64,000 nucleotides of DNA, taken from assembly GCA_001692895.1 (NCBI GenBank), contig KV748191.1, positions 806,001 through 870,000 of the forward strand, given 5' to 3'. The translations under genes and the position numbers were made by a program. The stretch is from Cenococcum geophilum 1.58. Lineage: Eukaryota; Ascomycota; Dothideomycetes; Gloniales; Gloniaceae. Positions 1-11,699 of the stretch are shown one piece after another (the first letter of the stretch is position 1; every line of letters starts with the position of its first letter). The notes under the pieces were generated by a model. That model searched no databases. It saw only the letters and a list, made by a program, of their open reading frames with translations, and was not told the DNA's origin.

Positions 1-2750
1 GTCTGCTAGTATAAGTACGTAGCTAATTTACAAAGATAAGTCCTTATTGTTGGTGAAGGAAGCGTCTGTAAATACTAGGAGTTATAAGGTGTTAATGTCT
101 AGCTTAACGAACTTTAGGCCTCTATTTACGTTCTTAATCTGCTAGCTTAATCGCTTATTAAGACTCTTTGCATTGTCTTTAACTGGGTTAATTACCTAGG
201 TAGTAAAGGATAGGTTAAATAAGGCCTCTAGCTAATAGACTAAGGCGATATAGGCTTCTCTAGCGCGTTAAGCAATATACTAGTCCTTTGGCGTAAGTAG
301 GCTACGCGTAACTCCTCTGGAGCTAGTGCTGTCTACTAGCGTAGTGTTAACCACACTAAGGTTCTTACACTGGCGCTTTTATATTAGCGTAATACTTCTA
401 TCTTGTATTAATTAAATAAGTCCTCTATTAAACTTAATTAGTATATTAGCGGTTAATTGCTCTCGCTCCTTAGCCATAAATTTAGCCTTATGTAGTTTGC
501 TTTATTTAGCCTCTATAAAGGTATTATCTGCGAGGAATAGTATATTGTTAGTTTATAGGCCGATGATTCCGAAAGGCTTGTTGCTGTAAAGTAAGTAAGG
601 GTTGTATATGGACTGGTCTATTTACAGCTAATTAATGTGGTGTAAATAGTAGGTCTTAAACTAGTAGTTTCTAGCTTTAGGTACTCTATAAAGTAGCTTT
701 ATAACCTTTAAAACGGAGTCCATATTAATTCCTAATTGTTTATTTAGCTTATATAGTGGTTATATGTAGAACTCGCGGTTTAGGTTCGTTGTAGACTAGA
801 TATAGGCTTATAAGATATCTTAGAGGTAGAGTCGTGTCTATGGTAGCATAGCAGCGATATAGAGAATTAGCCGCTGGCTAACTCGTTAAATTATTGGTGA
901 CTAAGTAAGGACCAGCTCTTTCTCTAAGTTATTATAGGCTTATATAATAAGTCGTGATTTCTTAAAGGCTTTATTAGTTCTCTTATTTTTAATCTTATTA
1001 ATAAACTGTAAATTAAAGAGTCTAACCCCCTTTAGTATATTATATAGTTTGATAATCTTAAAGACGCCTTTCTCGAGTAGGCCTATAACCTCCTTTTATC
1101 GTGAAGCGCTGAATTGGGTATTGCTATTGTTTTGTAAGTAAATAGTAGTGCTAGCTGTATCTGCGGTATTATTGTCCTATAAGTAGATAGTAATATCTAT
1201 AATATCCGCAATATCTATAATATTACCCGTAAAAGCGTCTGTATCTATTGTAGTATCTATAATAGTTATGTCTGCGACGGCTGTAAGTAATAAGTATTTA
1301 TGGGGGCGACCTCTACCTCGCTTTGGCGGTAGCTATAGTTTAGCCTTAGGTAACGATTGAGGTTCGGCTGGTAAAGGTACTGGTTTATCTAATTTAGCAG
1401 ACTTTTATGGTTTGACTAGGTCTTATAGGTCTAGTAGGTAAGGTTTTATAACTGTAGAGCGGAAGGTCGTAGGCCTATTTGGTAGCTTTATAGTATAGGT
1501 CTTGCCGTTAATAGTAAGTAGTATATATAGTCTGTCCTAATGGCCACTTTAGCTAGTATTACCTTCTCTTTAGACTAAGATAGGCGAATTAGGTAGAAGG
1601 CCGTAAATAGCGTTGGTTTGTGGTCTATTTTGTATATTAAGAGCGTTAGCGATCTATTATTTAGCTCGTAGCTTTTAGATTTCTACTATTGCTTTTTTAA
1701 TAGCTGTAGCTCGTTGTGTAACTGAAGGTGATAGTATATCCAATTTAACTATTTAGGGGTAGGCTCTAAAGACTAGGAGTGTAGGGACTAGGCCTTTTAG
1801 GCCAGCTGTGTTATTAATAGCTTTAAAGGCCATTTGTAGGGCCATCTCCTTACTAATTTTAGGGATTTTAGTTGTAATAATTTGGTAGGCTTGTTATAGC
1901 GGGCTGTAGTAGTATTCTACTATTCTAATGGAATTATATAATTTAACTAGAACCAACTTTATGGTTGCTCCTATAGTAGCTATATAGTGCTTAAACTCCT
2001 TACTAATAAAGTTCTTCCTAGTATCTGTAGTGATTAAGTCTAGTAGTCCTAAATAGCTATTAATCTAGCATATTCGAAGAACGTCCTAAGTATGCTTAGC
2101 GCTGATGTCTTATAGCTATCTGCCAGCTTAAAATTAAGTTGCTTCGTTAACTATGTGTAGTAGGGGGGAGCCGCTAATATATATAATGTCGACGATGATA
2201 TTATAATTAAAATTAACGTTGTCTTATAAGGTAAAGCGAAATCTACCTGGGGGTCTGCTAAACTTCTGGCAGTGGTGGCAGAGTCTAGTTAGTTCTTTAA
2301 TAGCAGATCTATTAGTGTTGTGGCCGTGGCCAGCCTTATTAAGAAGCTTTTATAGTTTATTAACTAATAGGTAACCAAATCGATGGTGTAGACGTTGTAG
2401 TTCTATATTAGTTAAGTAGTAAGGGTTTATATTAAAAGACTTAACTAAATAAGACTATAGGGAGAAGCTCTATAGGAGAAATAGGTGGCCAAATCATCTA
2501 ACTACTGGCACCTTTTTAGTGCGAGTGATGATGACGTCTTTTAGGTTATCGTATTTAATATAGAGTCTATCTATGTCTGCTAAGCAAAGTAGGAAAGGAG
2601 TATCTGCTTTGATAATGTGGAATTATACCTTACCTATAGGGCTGTTAACGTCTATAGTTTCGATAGACGTAGAGGCTCTGATCCCGAATTAAATAGTTAT
2701 TTGGCCCTTAGTTAACGTGTTAAGACTTACGGACTTGTCTACGGCCTATA
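1..2750 (-). pseudogene. copia-1 pol: protease, integrase and reverse transcriptase, RIP-inactivated
   Basis: Minus-strand translation shows a protease-like stretch near 2560-2750 with residues FGIRAS and TPFLLCLADIDRL, then a GAG-pre-integrase segment with the H/C pairs of the integrase zinc finger (RLHHRFGYL, LCHHCQKF) at about 2250-2400. The integrase core follows at about 1700-2200 (VDIIYISGSP, ITTDTRKNF) and RT at about 450-1100 (INKIKNKRTNKAFKKSRLI; LFLADNTFIEAK). The RT catalytic TDD reads TNN, as expected from G-to-A change. In a working element these parts would process polyprotein, copy RNA and integrate cDNA. Stops occur every few tens of codons. The product continues past position 1. 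Confidence 0.75.
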
Positions 2751-2754
2751 GAGC

Positions 2755-4730
2755 TTAGAATTGACCGTAGCCAGCTATAGACTTGTGTAAAGTACCTATA
2801 TTGATTATAATTCCTATAAAGACCGTCAAGGTGTATCGTAACGCTGTGGCTGTAGCCGTACTATAGGCAAATGGGTCGGTCTTTGTATAAGGTTCTGTAG
2901 TAGACTTCGTGGTAAGTTCTAAAGCTATAAGCAGGTACATATAAGCCTTATTAGCTAGCTCTACGCTTATAAAGGTTGCTTTCTCCGTAGTAAGTGTTCT
3001 AAAGGTAGTGATATAGGTAGAACTATTGTTAGGTTCTCCAGCATCGCTCCTAGAGTTGTCAGCGTCTTATATATAGGCTTCGAAGTCTAAATCGTTATCT
3101 TTATCTCTTTTATAAGCAGCGACGTATTACTTAAAGTAGTTGTTGAAGTTGCCCTTATTGCGGCCCTTAATATTAATAAAGCGTCTCTTATAGTTATCTC
3201 TGGACTAATTACGCTCCTCCTCTATATATTTCTATAAACGGCAGTCCTCCTTTTTGCAGATATAGCACTTGGCCTTTAGTCTGCTATTAGTTCTACAAGA
3301 GTAATTGCTACTATAGTGATTAGTGTTTTGGTCTCAACTTTAGTTATTCTAATAGTAGCGTTAATCCGTAAAAAAGGCTTAGTAAGATGGTCTTATTAAG
3401 GCCTATAAGGGGTGTTCTTTTTCCTATGTAATAATAGAGGATTATAGCTTACTAATTAACTAAGAAAGGTCTTTTAAGGGGTTAGAGACAGCGATATAGT
3501 ATATTAGTACTCCCTAGCAAGCGGTAACTAACTTATTTATAAGAATGCGGTTTATATGGAAGTCTGGGTATAGTCTATAACGTTACTTTAGTAGTTTATC
3601 TATAAGTAGTTAGAAGTTCTAATAGATTAACTTATTAGGGTTCTCGTCCATAACTTCTTAAAGGGTTATACTATTCCACTCTGTAAGGTTCTTATAGTAG
3701 TATTCTAGCCCTTTAAAGAACTATCGCATATAGTTATAGGCTTTAGTAAAAGGTCTTAACTTGAGGTTGCTGTTATAGTAGTGGTCCTAAGTAAGCCCTT
3801 TTAGTATACTAGGGAATGCTACTATATAGCCTTCTAGTAGCAAGCTAGATCTCTTACAGATATTATAGAAGATAGTTAACTTAAAGTTAAAGCTGTTACT
3901 AACTCTATTGTACTTTTAGTCGTCTATATAGATCTTTATAATTGTGGCTACCTCTTTACTGTATCTAGGTCCTTATCTAGGTCCTTGTTTTACACTAGGT
4001 ATAGCTAGTTTAGGTAGTATATATATATATAGCTGCTACGGTTGCTACGGCTGCTATAGCTACTATAGTTGCTGTTTTTTTGGCTATAGCAGTTAGTTAA
4101 TAAGAGCGTAGATTTGGTTATAGTTAGAGGATTAAGGACCGGGAGGGGTAGTAGGGGTAGTAGGGGTAGCGATTGGAGTAGCTGGCGGTATAGCGGTAGG
4201 AGTAGATCTGGGGGGGTAGTAGGGGTAGTAGGGGCAGCGACCGGAGTAGCTGGTAGTGCAGTAATTGGAGTAGCTAGTAGTGCAGCGATTGGAGTAGCTG
4301 GTGGTGCAGCGAGCTTATCTAGGGTTGTATTAAGTTGGTCTTGCAGAGCTATAGTAATTATTAGCTTAATATTATTAAGGGCTAAACTAATCTCTTTGTC
4401 TGTCTATTTATAAAACTCTTCTTTATTAGTAATGTCCGTTAGTACCTTGCCAAGGGAGTATTTCTTGTTTTACTTAACAATATATACTCCTTTCTTAACT
4501 AGGTATTTACGGATTCCTATTTTAGTATTAGATTATACTTGTATAAAGATTTCTAGTATAAAGTCCTTAAAGTTTTCCTAAAACACTGTCCATAATAAAG
4601 AGTTTATAAGGTTAGATTGTATATATAAGTGCATCTTAGTCTCTATATACTCCGCTAGATTATTATTTATAGCCGTCTCCAAGTTAATTCTGTTGCTATA
4701 TTTAGCAATTCTTTCCTTCTAGTTAATTTC
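2755..4730 (-). pseudogene. copia-1 gag with CCHC knuckle and Ala/Pro-rich repeat tract, RIP-inactivated
   Basis: The minus strand at 3241-3272 encodes KCYICKKEDC, a CCHC-type zinc knuckle expected to bind element RNA. The same motif occurs in copia-2. A 61-codon open stretch at 2755-2940 is only the knuckle-to-protease linker, not a gene. At about 4130-4320 a tandemly varied tract encodes Ala/Pro/Thr-rich peptide (units like PATPIAAP). The plus strand is coincidentally open across it. A related tract is present in copia-3 near 59880-60000. Gag function as the virus-like-particle coat is family knowledge; the stops show it is dead here. Confidence 0.65.
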
Positions 4731-4796
4731 TATATTGTCGTGTTTTTGTATATATTTGGTTTAAGGTTAAATAGAGGTTCTAGAGGTTTAAGTTTA

Positions 4797-4906
4797 AGGT
4801 TAAGGTTTAAGGTTGGGGTTAAGGTTAAGGTTAAGGTTAAGGTTAAGGTTAAGGTTAAGGGTTGTGTTAAGGTTAGGGGTGTGGTTGAGGTTAAGGTTAA
4901 GGGTGT
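4797..4906 (+). repeat. (GGTTAA)n telomere-like hexamer array
   Basis: Roughly eight consecutive GGTTAA units at about 4813-4860 are flanked by variants such as GGTTAGGGG and GGTTGAGG. The unit differs from the common fungal telomere repeat TTAGGG by one G-to-A. Six bases per unit leave two frames open on both strands (Val-Lys on plus, Leu-Thr on minus), which explains the short open frames here. It lies inside the leader/gag region of copia-1. Confidence 0.8.
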
Positions 4907-5302
4907 AAAGGTATATACGTGTCCTATTAACAAATCTATAGTTCTTAGATACTGTAGACGATTTTTAGTAGAGATACGGTCCTCTAGGCGATTTAACGTG
5001 TTAACAGTTAAGTTAATACGTGGTTTCGAGCTTTAAGGGTCCTTTAGGCAATCTGGCGTATTAGCGAGCTAATATGTAGTCTTAAGCTTTAAGGATAATG
5101 TAACTCTCTCTAAGTAAAGATACGGTTCTTTAGGTAATTTAACGCGTTAGTAGTTAAGCTAATACGTGGTTTTAAGCTTTAAGGGTAACGTAGTTTTCTC
5201 CTTTAACTAAAATAGGGTGATAGCTCTGTAATTTAACGCGTCGGCAGTTAAGCTAATATGTGGTTTTAAGCTTTACTATTGCATATTTCCTAATCTATAC
5301 GT

Positions 5303-5313
5303 CTACTAATTAG
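5303..5313 (-). other. presumed primer-binding site of copia-1
   Basis: The 11-mer CTACTAATTAG abuts the LTR. The identical 11-mer abuts the 5' LTR of copia-2 (24917-24927), and copia-3 has CCACTAATCAG at 60987-60997, differing only by C/T. Position and conservation suggest the minus-strand primer site. The tRNA was not identified. Confidence 0.5.
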
Positions 5314-5484
5314 TGTTAGTATACTCGCTTTATTAACATATACGAATATCACTTATAGTGGTACGTATGCGGTATTGAAGTTAGTAGTTAATTGTTGTCT
5401 AGAAGTAAGGGGTTGCTCTAAGGTTAGGTTAGCTAACCTTACTACGTGGTCTTGTGACCACGTTACATAATTAACGTTCCGACA
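5314..5484 (-). repeat. copia-1 5' LTR
   Basis: The segment begins TGTTAG and ends CCGACA, the TG...CA ends of an LTR. It is placed by the presumed primer site immediately to its left. It contains a perfect 8-bp stem (AAGGTTAG...CTAACCTT, 5420-5440) and a following CGTGGTC...GACCACG inverted repeat. The partner LTR is outside the window, so the ends are less certain than those of the other elements. Confidence 0.55.
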
Positions 5485-5489
5485 GTAAT

Positions 5490-6445
5490 TTATAAAAAAA
5501 ATTATTATATAATATACTATATCCAACTATTTATCTAAAAATAAATTTTTTATATATAATATATATATATAGCTACCTAGATGCTGCTTAATGCGTATAG
5601 TCTGTTTTAAATACTGCGAAATGCTACGAAATGCTAAAAATGCTAGCTAAATGCTGCTAAATTTTTTCCTAACGTAGGGCCCTATAGGCACTAGTAAAAC
5701 CTTTCTTTATTTTATATCTACCACTACTACCGCTTCTACGGCCGCATTATTCTCTATATTACCTCTTTTAGTATAGCTGCCCTTTTACTACCTAGCGGCT
5801 AAACTACCTACTCCCGTTTTTATATTCCTATTAATCTATATAAGAAATCTATATATAACGTACCTAAAGACTCCTAGCTAGTATAGTTACTACACTCTAC
5901 TACTCTTATAATTTAGAATAAAGTGCCAATATAGCACTATTACTACTTTAAAGCTATACACTATATACTTACGAACGTCCGTTTTAATACCTAGGCTCTT
6001 TTTAGTAATATTCTTATTATTTTAGGCGGTAATTTTACTTAGATTCTACCTATTATAAAATAGGGGACCTATACTAATATTATTGCGGCCTACTTACGGC
6101 AGTCCTTTTTATAGCCTTCTCTTTATATTCTATCGCTACGTTAAAATATACGCGTTTTAGAAGGCAAGCTAAATTAGCGCTTTACTACCTAGGTTTATAG
6201 TCTTTTTTATAACTTTACTCTTACTAGCCGTATCTAGCTACCTATTAGTATCGCCTAGTTTACTAGCCTATCCCATGCGCTGTTAAAAAAGGTCGTTTAG
6301 TAAGTAAACCAACTAAATAATCTAGATTTAACGTAGTCTTGGCAAAATAAAGCTGTAGATTTAATTAATTAATTATAACGCAATATCGCGATAATAAAGC
6401 TCGAACTTAATATATATTATATTAGTCAGATTAGACAAGATCTTC
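5490..6445. other. AT-rich RIP-degraded DNA, no recognisable gene
   Basis: This is the sequence into which copia-2 inserted. The first 150 bp are extremely AT-rich with short repeats of an AAATGCTGC/AAATGCTAC type. The rest is TpA-rich with stops in all frames. I could not assign it to a family; it should continue at 25127, beyond copia-2. Confidence 0.5.
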
Positions 6446-6450
6446 ATTAT
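6446..6450. other. target-site duplication of copia-2, left copy
   Basis: ATTAT here is repeated at 25122-25126, directly outside the two LTRs. Five-base TSDs are typical of LTR retrotransposon integration. Confidence 0.85.
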
Positions 6451-6644
6451 TGTTAGAAATATAGGGCAAATCACCAATACTACTTAAGTAGATATAGTGA
6501 TGGAAAAGGTTGTTGTTCTAGATAGGGGAGGGTAAGGAATTTAAGGTTCCTTACCACGCTAGTGCCGCGATGGCATATGACGGCAAGTTGCCTTATATAA
6601 CGGTAATATGCCATATATAAGGGCAAATTGCCTTATTCCTAACA
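6451..6644 (-). repeat. copia-2 3' LTR
   Basis: It runs TGTTAG...CTAACA, 194 bp, the same length as the partner at 24928-25121. On the minus strand it is preceded by a purine-rich run (AAAAAAAAGAG at about 6653-6664) that could serve as the polypurine tract. It contains the GGAATTTAAGGTTCC stem-loop and repeated GGCAA/TTGCC half-sites. It is more RIP-mutated than the partner. Confidence 0.88.
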
Positions 6645-6829
6645 CTGGCAACTCTTTTTTTTGTAGTTGCTATCTATATGTAAATAGATAGTATATAATA
6701 ATATGACCGTGGGCAGACTATGGTAGAATTTAGTAGGTAATACGCCTTATTCTGCTAACCCGGACTTTTACTAACTAATTACGATTTTCTATCCCCGGGA
6801 TGGAAAATCGCTATTAGCTCGCTTATTAC

Positions 6830-9800
6830 TAGCGCCTTAGCAGCCCTTGCCGTATCTTCTACTCCCTTTTAACCTAACCTTTAACTTATATATGTAGAGT
6901 ATTTATGTTAACGAACGTCTCTAGTGCCTTATTTGGGTTTACCTTCGTTATTATATCTGCTAGGTTATCTTGGCTATTAATCTATTAAATCTTAAAGAGT
7001 TCTTAACGCTTATAAGATTGCTATAGTGCCATAATATTAATTATAAGGCGCTTCTCCTTTATAGTATTAAGCTTAACTAAATACTTATAGAGGGAATATA
7101 AGTTAGTGTATACAATTGTAGGGATAACGGGGAGTTTAAGTTAATCTATAATTATCTTTAAGGTAGTTCTAATTGCAATTGCTATATTAACTCCGCCGAC
7201 TATTCTATATATCTCTAACGCTAGAACGCTTTAAGTAACGCGTTTACTCTTAGTTAAGCTCCAATAGATAAGATTACCGTAAATTATAAAGTTACTTTCT
7301 CCGGTAGATTTGTTCGCAATAATAATTTTATATCCTAGCTAGGAGCTAAAATCTTTGTTATTTATAAACGATTTATTAACAAATATAAAAAGCTTAGCGG
7401 TAGGAAGGTTAATAGGTATATAGAGCAGTCCTTAATTAAGATAGCTCCTTTGCTAAAAAAGACACTTATTTAGGGTAAGGATGTCCTCCTTAGTTAGTTC
7501 TTAGTATTAAGCAGCAATAGAGAGATTAAAGGAAGCTTTAGATTAATAGATAGAAGCTATATAAGCTCCGCAAGCGCGTTGCTCTACATATCCTTACTTT
7601 AGAGAATTAACGTTAATAACGTTAATCTTCTTGCTTTAACCTTTCTGGCGTAGGGCAATGGAATCCTTATTTAGGAAAATGATATATCTATTAAAGAGTA
7701 ATAGTGTTATTAAATTAAGTCTTTCCTTTAGCTTTGCTATAAGATTTACCTTTATTAACTTATTTTCTTTAAGAGCTAAGAATTAGTCGTCTCCTAAGAT
7801 AATTATATCATCCGTTTATATACCAATAATTCTAAATAGAGTTCCCGTGGCTATAATAAGGAAGTAGGGATTAAATATAGAAGTAGTTATTAAAAGCTTC
7901 TCTTTATAGTGCTTACTATAAATAGCCCACTAATAAGTTCCTGCCTCTACAATTCTATATAGTGGCTTAAGTACAACCATAATTATATCTTTAGGATATT
8001 AGTGGCGAATTTACTCTAGAAGGTATGCTAGTATTAAGCGCTAAAGGCGTATCTCTAATTGGGTATAGGCCTAGGTAATATCTCGCAAATAAACCGCCAT
8101 TCTATTCTTTATTAAGGAGGGAGCTAGCGTAATAATAACTCGCTAACTAGCTCGTTAAATTATAAGGGATTATATAAGAATTACTTCCTTACTATCGTTA
8201 TTATAACCTTAAATAACTAGCCTTAACTTCTTAAATAGAGTATTAGTAGCTTTACCTTTAATCTTGTTAACTATTCTTAACCTAAATATACGAACCCTAT
8301 TGAACTTGGTAGGGTTATACTTCTTAAACTTAAAAACTCCTCTTATAATAAGACCGTTAATCTCCTGCTTATTAGATGCTTGGAAAGGAGCTCCTAGAGT
8401 TATAATATAGCCTTCCTTTTGGAGCTGTTTTGCGAGCTTAAAGTTAGCCTTCTCTTTAGCTGTTATAAAGGCCATTAATAGCTTAACTCTATTCTTAATA
8501 GCGGCAACAAGTTACTCTTTAAAATTAATAAGGTATTAGCGGTTTTATAATCCTTTCGGGTAACCTCTACCGTGTTATGGTTACGGCGTATCTACTACAG
8601 TTGTATTAGGGTCGTAGTCGCCTTCTAGGGTATCTCCTGGGGTATCTTCTAGGGTATCCTATAAAGGCTTAGAACTGTTATCTTTATAGTAAGGCTTAAT
8701 AATAGTTAAATGGAATTAAGTAGGTCTATAGGGCATCTAAAGAGTATAAGTCTAACTATTAATTATAATAAGTTTATGTAGGCCTAACTATCCTCCCTTT
8801 TTACGCTATACGTATACCTTAGATTGGAGTGGCAGATTAAGCGTAGTTAAAGTATTTGGGCCATTTCTTATTCCTAGTACATTATTAACCTAGCGCGTAG
8901 CGTAAAGACGTTGCACCTTCTTTATTACCTTATAAATCGCCTTAGCTCGTTATACAATAGAGGGAGATAGTGGAGAATTATTAGTTATTTAAGGGTAGGC
9001 GCTAAAGACTAGTAATATAGGTATAAGCCCATCTAGGCTAGTGGTATCGTTAATAGCCTTAATAGCCATCTATAGGATAAGCTCTTTACTAGCACCCTCT
9101 AGTTTTAAAGAAATAATCTTATATACGCGGCGTAATGGCGTATAGTATTGTTTTACCTTTTTAATACTATTATATGTCTTAACGGGGACTTCCTTAACCT
9201 TAATTATTATTGCCTTTACCTATTATCAAAACTCCGTAGATAAGAAGTTCTTTCCTATATTATAAACGATTTAATTAGGGGGTTCTAGATAAATATTAAT
9301 CTAGTATAATTAAAGAGTATCCTATACATTCCTAGCTGATATATCTTTTAAAAAGCGTACGGCTTAGAAGAAGGTTAAGAAGTTAACAACTTAGAGTACT
9401 AGCTTGCCGCTAAGATATATAACATCTATAATGATATAGAAGTTAAAGTCGTAGTTGTTTTTAAGGGTAAACTTAAATCGGCTAGGGGACTTCTGGTTTA
9501 TTTAGCAGTAATAGCAGTACTTTATAAGATATTTAATTGCCTTAACCTTAACTTTATAACCTGCTTATTAAAGAACCCTAAGTAGTTAGTAAATGGATAG
9601 GTGGCTAAAATAACGATATAGTTGACATAGCTTTAACTTGGTTAAGTAACTCTAAGTAACGCTCCTTTCTAGCTGTTAAAGGAGCAACTAAGGGTGACCC
9701 TACTTGCGTATAACGGGCACCTGATTATCTCCCTAAATAAGCATATTCTTAAGGTTGTTAAGCTTAATGCCTAATTTATTTATATTTTAGATGTAAAATA

Positions 9801-10060
9801 GGAACGGGGTATTTATAGGAATAATGTGGAAAGTAATATATCCTAATAGGGTTTAGACCTTAATTATGCTAAGAGAGATTATAGTACCCTTACTAAAGCG
9901 AATTATATATTAGCCTGCCGTTAATTAGTTAATCTAAATAGAACTATTAAGCTGCTAAAGAGCTTAGACTTAAGGTTCTCCTACTATAGATACTCCTACG
10001 GCTCTAGTATCTGGTATAATACCATAAAAGACGTTCGCCGAGTATCTGTTATTAAAGGAG
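6830..10060 (-). pseudogene. copia-2 pol: protease, integrase, RT, RNase H, RIP-inactivated
   Basis: From right to left: protease near 9950-10060; GAG-pre-integrase and integrase at about 8700-9700; RT from about 8475 downward; RNase H near 6900-7300. The longest open piece (8209-8475, 88 codons) is the RT N-terminus, with INGLIIRGVFK and IRGVFKFKKYNPTKFNRVRIF followed by IVNKIKGKATNTLFKKLRLVI-type copia RT features. The catalytic core reads TDDIIIL at about 7795-7820, so the two Asp codons survive although surrounding codons became stops. Not functional as it stands. Confidence 0.8.
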
Positions 10061-10069
10061 AACGCAGAA

Positions 10070-11328
10070 CTTTCCTTTAGCTTATTAAAGATATCTAACC
10101 TTATAACAGAATAAAGCGTAGATTAGTTATTAAGGATAGCAACGGTTTATATACTATTTACCTTACTATACTCGGTGAAGTATTAGTTAGGAGAGTAATC
10201 CTCAATTTCTATATCTATAAGGAGCTATTTAGCCTTATAATCTTACCCTTAAAATCTTTTTCGCCTTTATATTAAACTAGGAGGCTTTAGAAGTAGGCTA
10301 TAATAACTTCTTAGTTTCCGATGTTTCGTGCGCTCTAGCGAAACTTATTATATACCTCCTTTCGTTTATTAAGGGGGTGTCTAGTTAACTAGCAATTTAG
10401 CTTCTTATAAATGTAGCATTTCTTCTACTAATTATTGCGAAATGAACCTCCACGAGAACCTCTATGATTGCTTTATAGTTAACGTTAATTATACCCTCTA
10501 CCGTATCCCCTGCCACAACTACTATATATTTAATTAGTCTAGTTATAATCATATTGGTCGGCTGGGTTAATTAAAGTAGGTTAGAGTTAGGCGTTAAATT
10601 GCTATACTTCTTAAGAGCGTAGGGCGGTGCTAATAGAGGATCTTAATTAAGTATATACTTCTTTATAAGTACTTATAGGGTTAAAGAGAGTAAGGTTATA
10701 TTCTTTAACACCTCGGTATACGCTAATAACTTAATTATATAGGCTAAAGTCCTCTTAATATAATTTGGATAAACTACGCTAAATTATCTAGAGTTAATTA
10801 AAGAGCTTTTAAAGATAATTAAGTTGAGAGGCACCTAGGTTTATAGCAATAATTCTTAAAAAGGTAGTCTCTCTCTACTCCAATATATACTGCTGCTTAT
10901 TCTCCTCTATTTTAAAGTAGCATCTTATTTTATATATTATTCGGTTAAAATCGTATCCTTTTCCTACTAAATAATTATAATAAAAGGTACTAGCTCGGCC
11001 CTTAAGTATAACTAAATAAGTAATATAGTATTAATTAGGTTCTAGTCTAACCTTCTAGTAATAGTTATAGAAGATATATAACTTTAAATTAAGGATATTA
11101 TACAGTTCTCCGCTAAACTTCTTTTTCTATTCTAAATAGAGCTTTATAAGCTTTATAAGTATTTTTAAGGTGCCTCTAATTAGTATTTGGCTATATTATA
11201 TTATAGGCTGCGATAGTAACGTAGATCTAGTCGGCGGAGTTTAAAGGTTATTAGACCGCGAAGTAAGGGGATCTTACGCTTATTAGGGGTTATTAATTAA
11301 GGTTATAGGTTAAGCTGGTTAATATAGG
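10070..11328 (-). pseudogene. copia-2 gag, main segment, RIP-inactivated
   Basis: Minus-strand residues CYIYKKLNC at about 10385-10425 are a mutated copy of the CYICKKEDC knuckle seen in copia-1, with one Cys changed to Tyr by G-to-A. The coding region continues rightward but is cut at 11328 by the first gypsy insertion. It resumes at 17675-18170 and 24516 onward. Confidence 0.65.
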
Positions 11329-11521
11329 TGTTACGGAACCCTACCGCAGGGGCCTCTATAGGAGAGCCCCGTGCTCTTGCGTATACCTCGCGTACAGCTT
11401 ATGTCAGCTACGCGTAGGTATATTACCTCCTTACGCCCTTAACCCTTATAATCGATCGCGCAACGTCTTATAGACTCCTTAAATACATACGTCTTATAGC
11501 CACTGCCCCCGTCCCATAATA
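11329..11521 (+). repeat. gypsy-A copy 1 5' LTR
   Basis: It begins TGTTACGG and ends CCCATAATA (mutated from CCCGTAACA). The 193-bp length equals the 3' LTR. Internal GCGCAACGT (11458-11466) pairs with the presumed primer site that follows the LTR. Confidence 0.93.
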
Positions 11522-11523
11522 TT

Positions 11524-11532
11524 ACATTATGC
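11524..11532 (+). other. gypsy-A copy 1 primer-binding site, mutated
   Basis: ACATTATGC lies 2 nt after the LTR at the place where copy 2 has ACGTTGCGC. The two differences are G-to-A, consistent with RIP destroying the pairing with the LTR. Confidence 0.55.
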
Positions 11533-11699
11533 CTTTTTACTACTGACACCTAGCCTATAACTAATTCTACGTCTTTATAATACTATAGGCGCTGCTAAAA
11601 GCAGCGTGCCTACGAGTTACCTTACTTTATACTTCTAAGGAACCTATAATAGTAAGATAATATTCTTTACTAGCTACTATATTAAACCTAAAGAACAAT

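Larger units (their letters stand above)
1..5484 (-). mobile_element. Ty1/copia LTR retrotransposon remnant (copia-1), left end outside window
   Basis: On the minus strand the order from right to left is LTR, presumed primer site, gag with a zinc knuckle, protease, GAG-pre-integrase/integrase and reverse transcriptase. This is the Ty1/copia order, with integrase before RT. Every domain is broken by TAG/TAA stops attributable to RIP. The 3' LTR and its TSD lie beyond position 1, so the insertion cannot be closed. The gag shares Ala/Pro-rich low-complexity coding with the short copia element at 58397-61183, so the two may belong to related families, but their LTRs differ. Confidence 0.8.

Noticed and set aside
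4740..5036. 98-codon Val-Lys-rich plus-strand frame
   Set aside because: Produced by the (GGTTAA)n hexamer; the minus strand is equally open (Leu-Thr).
8209..8475. 88-codon minus-strand frame as a gene
   Set aside because: It is the N-terminal RT fragment of copia-2 between stops, not an independent gene.
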